Shown: positions 5,275-10,040 of the stretch, piece after piece
How the letters are laid out: each line of letters opens with the position of its first letter
Numbering within the stretch: the first letter of the stretch is position 1
NCBI GenBank assembly: GCA_017559615.1
Contig: JAFYRB010000027.1
Coordinates: forward strand, 1 to 10,040
Length of the DNA: 10,040 bases
Reading direction: 5' to 3'
Source of the DNA: Alistipes sp.
GTDB lineage: Bacteria > Bacteroidota > Bacteroidia > Bacteroidales > Rikenellaceae
The notes under the pieces: model-generated
Told to the model about the DNA's origin: nothing
The model's input: only the letters and a program-made list of their open reading frames with translations
Database searches by the model: none
Translations under genes and position numbers: made by a program

Positions 5275-5612
5275 CCACGTACGTAGTGAGGCATCTGCTC
5301 GGGAATCTCCAACGAGAACTCTACAAGACCTGCAACATCACCCTTCTCATACCAAGGTGCTTGGTAGATGAGCTTGCGGAGTGCGCCCTTCTGGATGGTG
5401 TAGGCATTAACCTCGCCGTTGGTAATCAGGCGGTTGATAATCTCACGTGAGCGTGCCGAGTGGCAAGGTATCATCGAGCGACCGCGCATCTCGCCATTAA
5501 CCTCGCGCGAGCGGTTGTTCTGATACAAAATAACACCATCAAGGTCGCAAACGGTGATTGCACAGCTCTTCAGATGGTCGCCCCAAGGGCAGCTGATATT
5601 CTCGAAATCCAT
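5271..5612 (-). CDS. Small single-domain PAS protein
   Basis: The 113-residue protein is essentially one PAS-like fold. ITVCDLDGVILYQNNRS (residues 19-35) is the typical PAS beta-strand pair with the DLDG(V)I turn. GRSMIPCHS (44-52) resembles the helix region of PAS domains linked to DUF438-type proteins, and LIYQAPWYEKGDVAGLVEFSLEI (81-103) provides the last strands. There is no kinase, cyclase or DNA-binding domain, so any signal must pass through a partner protein. C8, C18, C22 and C50 are present; ligand or redox sensing is possible but not shown. It is the last gene of the operon, 18 nt after the long RelA/SpoT gene, so joint expression is likely and a role in stress sensing is plausible. 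Its TAA stop (5273-5271) overlaps the permease TAG stop (5272-5274) on the other strand, and no intrinsic terminator is seen between them. Confidence 0.75.
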   Translation of the reverse strand: MDFENISCPWGDHLKSCAITVCDLDGVILYQNNRSREVNGEMRGRSMIPCHSARSREIINRLITNGEVNAYTIQKGALRKLIYQAPWYEKGDVAGLVEFSLEIPEQMPHYVRG

Positions 5613-5630
5613 AATCTTAGGTTGGGTTAT

Positions 5631-7844
5631 TTAGTTTATACGATATACGTTTCTGATGCCCTTAATGCGGCGTAGCGCGTGCTGAAGCATATCCACAACA
5701 CCTGTGCTTGGTACCTCGACGGTGAGCTGTGCCGTGGCTGTGCCATCGCCCTTGGGCATATAGTTGATGCCACGTACGGCGAGCTTAAGTTCCTTGCTTG
5801 CAACGTCCATAATCGTAGTGGCAAGGCCTGGAATGTCGGCAGCCGAGATTGCCACGGTGACGCGGAAGGCTCCCGCAGCATCGCTCCTCCAGCGCGCCTC
5901 GATAACGCGATAGGGGTAACGCTCACGCATACGGCGGGCATTAGGGCAGTCGCTGCGGTGGATGGTGATACCCGAATTGATGGTGATAAAACCGAAGATA
6001 TCATCGCCCTTGATAGGGTTGCAGCAGCGGCCAAGTTTATACTCTATATTATTAATTTTCTCGTCGATAACCAGCGCATCGCTACGTTGTGGTGTCTCCT
6101 CGCCACGCTCCTCGCGTAGGCGGAGCTTACGCTCCTCAACCTCCGCAGCGGCATTGCGGCGCTCCTCCTCGGCCTTACCCGAGAGCCAGTGCTGGAGAAT
6201 CTCCTTGATGTGGCCAATCTCCACCTTCTGGTCGGCAATAGCAACATAAAGCTCGTTGCCACGACGTATCTTGAAGTGCTTGCAGAGGTATGCCACAGCC
6301 TCGTCGATAGCCACGTCGAACTTCCAATTCTTGAGTTTACGCTCCAGCTCCTCGCGACCAAGACGTGAGTGCTTCTGGCGCTCCTCACGCAGATAGGCAC
6401 GTATCTTATTGCGGGCGCGCTGTGTGACGCAGATAGTGAGCCAGTCGCTCTTCGGAGTCTGGTCCTTGCGGGTGATAATCTCGCAGATATCGCCATTCTT
6501 AAGCTGCTCCTTGATAGGGACTACGCGGCCACCAACCTTACCTCCTGTGCATATTGCTCCCAGCGAGGTGTGGATATCGAAGGCGAAGTCCAGAACCGTA
6601 GCACCCTCGGGGAGTTTGCGGATGTCGCCCGTAGGGGTGAAGACGAAGATTTCGCCCTCCGAAGGCTTCGCCTCGAAGCGGTGTGCAATAGAGTCGGAGG
6701 TGGTATCTTCGAGGAGCTTGCGAAGATGCTGCAACCACTCCTCGGCACCCATACCGCCCTGCTTAACACCCTTATAACGCCAATGTGCTGCGATACCGCG
6801 CTCGGCAACCTCGTCCATACGTTCGGTACGTATCTGCACCTCCACCCAGCGGCCACTATCGGTAACTACGGTGGTGTGCAGCGACTCGTAACCATTTGAC
6901 TTTGGGATAGATATCCAGTCGCGCATACGCTTGGGGTTAGGCGTGTAGAGCGACGTTACGTGCGAATAGGCTGTCCAGCAGAGGCGCTTCTCGTTCTCCA
7001 GCGGGCAGTCGATAATGATACGTAGGGCGAAGATATCGTAGACACCTTTGAACGGCACCTGCTGCTTCTTCATCTTCTGGTAGATGGAGAAGACGGACTT
7101 GGTGCGGCTCTTGATGTGGTACTTTATGCCATCCTCGTCGAGGAGCTTGCGGACAGGGGCAAGGAACTCCTCGATAAATGCCATACGCTCCTTCTCGCTA
7201 TCCTTCAACTCCGACACGATATGGTTATATGCCTCTGGCTCGATGTACTTCAACGATAGGTCCTCCATCTCGCTCTTAATGGCATAAAGGCCAAGTTTGT
7301 GGGCTATCTCGGCGTAGAGGTTAAGGCTCTCCCAGCTCTTCGACAAGCGCTTCTTCTCGGGGAAGATGCTCAAGGAACGCATAACCTCCAGACGGTCGGC
7401 CAACTTCACGAGGATGACACGCGGGTCCTCGGAGTAGGAGACAATCATATCTCTAAAGTCCGAAGCCTGCTCCTTCGACCTCTTGAGTTTGATATCCGAA
7501 ATCTTGCACAACGACAGTGCGATGCCCAACGTCTCCTCGCCATACTCGTTGCGGATGTGTGAGGTAAGCTCCTCGAGGCGCGAGTCGTGGCTCTGCACTG
7601 CGATACGCACAACATCGTGAACGATAGCTGCGATGGTGGAGTTACGTCCAAGGCCTATCTCCTGGGCTACGATACGCGCTACCATAACGCCGTGGTCCAG
7701 CATCGGCGAGCCATCGTAGCGTATCTTGCTGCCAAGCTCCTGCTCGGCAAAGCAGAGGGCATTGTCGACCATCGTCTGTGTCTTTGTGGAGAACTGCGAG
7801 GCGATGTATGCTCTAAAGTCAGTATATCTATCTAGTGCGTTCAT
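5631..7844 (-). CDS. Long RelA/SpoT homologue, (p)ppGpp synthetase, hydrolase motif degenerate
   Basis: This 737-residue protein has full long-RSH architecture. The HD domain (~25-200) keeps R42, H51, H76-D77 and D150 but reads HDVVRI instead of HDVVED (R80-I81 replace the catalytic Glu-Asp), and LADRLEVM instead of LADRLHNM (V154 replaces Asn). This argues strongly against ppGpp hydrolysis. The synthetase domain (~230-360) keeps R247/K249, D270, Y319 in PKSNGYESLHT, E335 and Q337 in VEVQIRT, and AAHWRYK. The site that is RxKD in bifunctional Rel and ExDD in E. coli RelA reads RMRD here. Next come TGS (~397-458, with H425), a helical region, the CC/zinc-finger region (C607, C608, H629, C633) and a C-terminal ACT/RRM domain (~658-737). 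It therefore should make the alarmone pyrophosphoryl-transfer product from ATP and GDP/GTP, under ribosome control. It starts 10 nt after the methyltransferase stop. Since a hydrolase is needed for balance, a second RSH gene is expected elsewhere. I give no symbol because relA and rel are both used. Confidence 0.95.
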   Translation of the reverse strand: MNALDRYTDFRAYIASQFSTKTQTMVDNALCFAEQELGSKIRYDGSPMLDHGVMVARIVAQEIGLGRNSTIAAIVHDVVRIAVQSHDSRLEELTSHIRNEYGEETLGIALSLCKISDIKLKRSKEQASDFRDMIVSYSEDPRVILVKLADRLEVMRSLSIFPEKKRLSKSWESLNLYAEIAHKLGLYAIKSEMEDLSLKYIEPEAYNHIVSELKDSEKERMAFIEEFLAPVRKLLDEDGIKYHIKSRTKSVFSIYQKMKKQQVPFKGVYDIFALRIIIDCPLENEKRLCWTAYSHVTSLYTPNPKRMRDWISIPKSNGYESLHTTVVTDSGRWVEVQIRTERMDEVAERGIAAHWRYKGVKQGGMGAEEWLQHLRKLLEDTTSDSIAHRFEAKPSEGEIFVFTPTGDIRKLPEGATVLDFAFDIHTSLGAICTGGKVGGRVVPIKEQLKNGDICEIITRKDQTPKSDWLTICVTQRARNKIRAYLREERQKHSRLGREELERKLKNWKFDVAIDEAVAYLCKHFKIRRGNELYVAIADQKVEIGHIKEILQHWLSGKAEEERRNAAAEVEERKLRLREERGEETPQRSDALVIDEKINNIEYKLGRCCNPIKGDDIFGFITINSGITIHRSDCPNARRMRERYPYRVIEARWRSDAAGAFRVTVAISAADIPGLATTIMDVASKELKLAVRGINYMPKGDGTATAQLTVEVPSTGVVDMLQHALRRIKGIRNVYRIN

Positions 7845-7854
7845 AATGTTGCGG

Positions 7855-8622
7855 TTAGTCTTTGTATGCCACTACTAAATCGTCGCGGCCAATGGCGTGT
7901 AGCTCTCGCTCCTGTGCGGTTGCTATGCGCTCTACGGCTATGCGCTCCACGCGGAAGCCTGCATCACGAAGGCGCTCGTCATAATCTCTACCATAGACGC
8001 GGCGGTGGTCATATTGTCCAAATAGCTCGGTGCGGAGCTTCGGGTCGGTAATCGTATCATCCTCGAAGGTTGTGGCACGCGCCCTATCCTCGGGGACAAG
8101 CACCACAGCCCAGCCTCCAGGGCGTAGCACGCGGTGTAGCTCGCGCATTGCTTGGCGGTCATCCTCGACGTGCTCCAGTAGATGATTGCAGATAATCACA
8201 TCTATCGAGTTATCCTCAAGAGGGATGCTCTGCACATCGAAGTGCATATCCGCAAGTGGCGATTCGAGGTCGGCAGTGAGGTAGTTAGCATCTTTGTAGA
8301 GCCTCTTGAAGTGGCGCGTAAGCGATACCTCGGGTGCTATATGCAGTAGGCGTGGATGCTCCTCAAGAAGTGTTGTGGAGCGAGTCATCCATAGCCATAT
8401 CATACGGTGACGCTCAAGGGATAGGCATCGTGGGCATAGCGCATCCTCACGCGAGGTAGTATATCCGTAGGGCATAAACTTACGGCGGCGTGAGCCACAG
8501 ATGGGACACTCACGGCCACGACCGAGGTAGAGGATACCCATAACGGGTACCATCCACCCTGCTACGCGCTGAAGCCAGCGGCGTGGGATATGGTTTAATG
8601 CCCAGCGGATGAGTCGTTTCAT
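7855..8622 (-). CDS. SAM-dependent methyltransferase with N-terminal zinc ribbon
   Basis: This 255-residue protein has a basic N-terminus with a hydrophobic stretch (~20-34), then a four-Cys zinc-binding module (C39/C42 in CPICG, C63/C66 in CPRC) and a class I methyltransferase domain. The SAM-binding motif I is LLHIAPEVS rather than the usual G-rich form; LHIAPE is, to my knowledge, a signature of this CPxCG methyltransferase family and not a defect. Further motifs are TADLES (acidic end of beta-2, ~116-121), FDVQSIPLEDNSIDVIICNHLLEHV (~128-152), and VLRPGGWAVVLVP (~165-177). The substrate is unknown. It may be loosely membrane associated through its N-terminus. It starts 3 nt after the xseB stop and ends 10 nt before rel, so it is firmly inside the operon, though no functional link to either neighbour is known. 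Confidence 0.88.
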   Translation of the reverse strand: MKRLIRWALNHIPRRWLQRVAGWMVPVMGILYLGRGRECPICGSRRRKFMPYGYTTSREDALCPRCLSLERHRMIWLWMTRSTTLLEEHPRLLHIAPEVSLTRHFKRLYKDANYLTADLESPLADMHFDVQSIPLEDNSIDVIICNHLLEHVEDDRQAMRELHRVLRPGGWAVVLVPEDRARATTFEDDTITDPKLRTELFGQYDHRRVYGRDYDERLRDAGFRVERIAVERIATAQERELHAIGRDDLVVAYKD

Positions 8623-8625
8623 AGC

Positions 8626-8832
8626 CTAAAGCGTTGTGTTGTCGATGATTGTGTCAAGTTCCTGCTTGGTGTCAATCAGCTGTGTGCGGCAAATGTCGAT
8701 AAGCTCCTTGGCGCGTTTTGTCGAGGCGGTGAGGTCGTCAACACCAAGCTCGCCACTGCGTAGTCTCTGGAGGATGCTCTCCAGCTCGGTGATAGCCTCG
8801 TTGTAGGGTATCTGTTTTTTGCTCTTTGCCAT
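8626..8832 (-). CDS. xseB: Exodeoxyribonuclease VII small subunit
   Basis: This 68-residue all-alpha protein matches the small subunit of exonuclease VII. The pattern YNEAITELESILQRL..GE.GVDDLT (residues ~10-35) and the second amphipathic helix with LIDICRTQL are typical. Several small subunits bind each large subunit to form the enzyme that degrades single-stranded DNA from either end. Length is normal. ATG 8832 begins one base after the xseA TAA stop, so the two are probably translationally coupled, as expected for subunits of one complex. Confidence 0.95.
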   Translation of the reverse strand: MAKSKKQIPYNEAITELESILQRLRSGELGVDDLTASTKRAKELIDICRTQLIDTKQELDTIIDNTTL

Positions 8833-8833
8833 A

Positions 8834-10039
8834 TTATTTCGTTTTAGGGTTTATACTTGTTATCTCGGCGGTGAGTGTTCCGTCGTTAAGTTCTATCGTA
8901 AGGCTATTGCCAATGTTCGCATCGTGTGTGGTGGTGAGGGTATGCTCGCCACAACGTACCACTGCGAAGCCGAGCTTCAGGATATTATCCACCGAGTAGG
9001 ACTCCACAAGGCGCTCTGCATCGTCGAGGCGTCGCTGCTCGGAGAGTAGCTGTTGCGTGACGTGGGAGATGATATCTCGGTCGATGGTGTTTAGTCTAAA
9101 TAGCTGATTCTGAATCCTCTCCGACGTTAGGCGCTTAAGTTCTGCAAGGTGCGTAACAAGGCGCATACTCTCCGCGTGGAGCTTGTTGCTAACAAGCGCA
9201 AAGATATCCGAGGAGAGTGTGGTGAGGAGGTTTAGCTCCGTGTCGATGCCCTCGGCAAGGAGTGTGGCAACGGCAGTCGGAGTTTTGCACATTGTGTGAG
9301 CAACCATATCCGTAACCGAGATATCCTTATCGTGGCCGATACCCGTGATAACGGGGAGCGGGAACTGAGCAACGTATGAGGCGATGCGGTAGGAGTCGAA
9401 GAGGCTTAGGTCGCTGGTTAAACCACCACCGCGGATGATGGCTACGGCATCGAAATTCTCCTGCTGCGTAGCGATGCTATTCAGGGCATTCAGGATGCTC
9501 TGCTCGGCGCTATCGCCCTGCATAAGGCTCTCAAAGAGAGTGATTTCAAAGCGGTAGGGGATGCGGCGAATCTCCTTTACAAAGTCACGATATCCCGCTG
9601 CCGTGGCACTCGAAACTACGGCGATGCGTAGCGTAGGGCGTGGAAGCGAGAGTTCGTGGTTCATATCCCACACGCCATCCTGCTCCAGGCGTGCGATGGT
9701 CTCACGACGACGGCGCTCCACCTCTCCAAGTGTGTAGCGGGGGTCGATGTCGATAATCTGCAACGAGAAGCCATAAAGCTCGTGGTAGGTAACCATAACG
9801 CGAATAAGAACGCGTATACCGGCGGTGAGGGGTGAGCCTGTGGTGGCGGCAAACATCGAGGCCATAGGGGTGTATGCCGAACGCCAGATTACGGCACGTG
9901 CCTCGGCCAAAGGTGCGCCCTCGTTATTGCCCTTCTCAACAAGGTTGAGGTAGCAGTGGCCCGAGCGGTTAACCTTAAGCTCCGAGATTTCGGCACTTAT
10001 CCACACGGGAGAGTTGAAACGACTCTCCAGCGTGGCACG
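8834..10039 (-). CDS. xseA: Exodeoxyribonuclease VII large subunit (5' partial)
   Basis: This is the catalytic and ssDNA-binding subunit of exonuclease VII, involved in DNA repair and recombination. The frame is open to the window edge, with 11 more residues before the GTG at 10006; that GTG is internal because RATLESRFNSPVW continues the normal N-terminus. Only about 20-30 residues should be missing. Counting from the GTG, the N-terminal OB fold (~1-95) contains ISELKVNRSGHCYLNLVEKG, and the nuclease domain (~120-380) contains LRIAVVSSATAAGYRDF, IIRGGGLTSDLSLFD (190-204), and GIGHDKDISVTDMVAHTMCKTPTA (222-245). The middle is a long helical, coiled-coil-prone segment. The C-terminus LGFAVVR.G..L matches the family end. 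It is the first gene of the visible operon; the promoter lies outside the window. Confidence 0.96.
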   Translation of the reverse strand, partial: RATLESRFNSPVWISAEISELKVNRSGHCYLNLVEKGNNEGAPLAEARAVIWRSAYTPMASMFAATTGSPLTAGIRVLIRVMVTYHELYGFSLQIIDIDPRYTLGEVERRRRETIARLEQDGVWDMNHELSLPRPTLRIAVVSSATAAGYRDFVKEIRRIPYRFEITLFESLMQGDSAEQSILNALNSIATQQENFDAVAIIRGGGLTSDLSLFDSYRIASYVAQFPLPVITGIGHDKDISVTDMVAHTMCKTPTAVATLLAEGIDTELNLLTTLSSDIFALVSNKLHAESMRLVTHLAELKRLTSERIQNQLFRLNTIDRDIISHVTQQLLSEQRRLDDAERLVESYSVDNILKLGFAVVRCGEHTLTTTHDANIGNSLTIELNDGTLTAEITSINPKTK

Positions 10040-10040
10040 C

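Noticed and set aside
5278..5290. Palindromic ACGTACGT near the permease/PAS junction as a terminator
   Set aside because: The stem is too short and is followed by no T-tract on either strand.
6369..6899. 176-codon plus-strand ORF opposite rel, plus others on both strands across 5679-7835
   Set aside because: They are shadows of the rel reading frame, with no family resemblance and no start signals.
7945..8350. Loss of the G-rich SAM-binding motif I in the methyltransferase as a sign of inactivity
   Set aside because: LHIAPE at that position is, to my knowledge, a signature of this zinc-ribbon methyltransferase family, and the other motifs are intact.
10004..10006. GTG as the xseA start
   Set aside because: The frame is open upstream and the preceding residues (RATLESRFNSP) continue the usual XseA N-terminus, so the true start lies outside the window.
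1..10040. CRISPR array, tRNA or insertion sequence
   Set aside because: No regularly spaced repeats of 20 bases or more, no cloverleaf-like segment and no transposase were seen on either strand.

Overview
The window looks like chromosomal DNA from a member of the Bacteroidota, probably order Bacteroidales. This rests on TAnnTTTG-type -7 promoter elements, genes without clear Shine-Dalgarno sequences, and proteins that read as Bacteroidales versions of their families. The gut Rikenellaceae/Alistipes group is possible, but that placement is inference. No tRNA, rRNA, CRISPR array or insertion sequence was seen.

Layout. (1) 3-494 (+) is the 3' end of a PhoR-like sensor histidine kinase. It is followed by a bidirectional hairpin terminator at 535-575. 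(2) 610-2019 (-) is a complete tyrosine site-specific recombinase. The 306 bp beyond its start (2020-2325) are dense in short repeats that look like recombinase or regulator binding sites. (3) 2326-2757 (-) is a small lipoprotein of unknown function. (4) 2758-3510 is a 753 bp AT-rich stretch with no convincing ORF. It holds a good Bacteroidota promoter on the + strand and, about 165 bp further on, a rho-independent terminator, so it may encode a roughly 200 nt non-coding RNA. (5) 3511-4293 (-) is an NAD-type short-chain dehydrogenase, divergent from an EamA/DMT-family permease at 4372-5274 (+). (6) 5271-10040 (-) is a tight operon read from right to left: xseA (5' end outside the window), xseB, a zinc-ribbon SAM methyltransferase, a long RelA/SpoT homologue and a small PAS protein. 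Gaps are 1, 3, 10 and 18 nt. The operon's last stop codon overlaps the stop codon of the convergent permease.

How it fits together. XseA and XseB are the two subunits of exonuclease VII. The Rel protein keeps every landmark of the (p)ppGpp synthetase domain that I can check. In the HD hydrolase domain it has lost the catalytic Glu-Asp pair (HDxxED reads HDVVRI) and the conserved Asn of LADRLHNM. It is therefore probably a synthetase-only paralogue, which implies a separate hydrolase gene elsewhere in the genome. The PAS protein next to it could be a sensory partner, but only the gene order supports this.

The least explained parts are the recombinase with its repeat cluster (four copies of TTTACGCC within 209 bp, plus ATGTTTAAC and TTGAATACA repeats) and the possible orphan RNA unit at 3204-3466. 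No cargo genes accompany the recombinase within the window, so it may be a solitary recombinase, a remnant, or a very small element.
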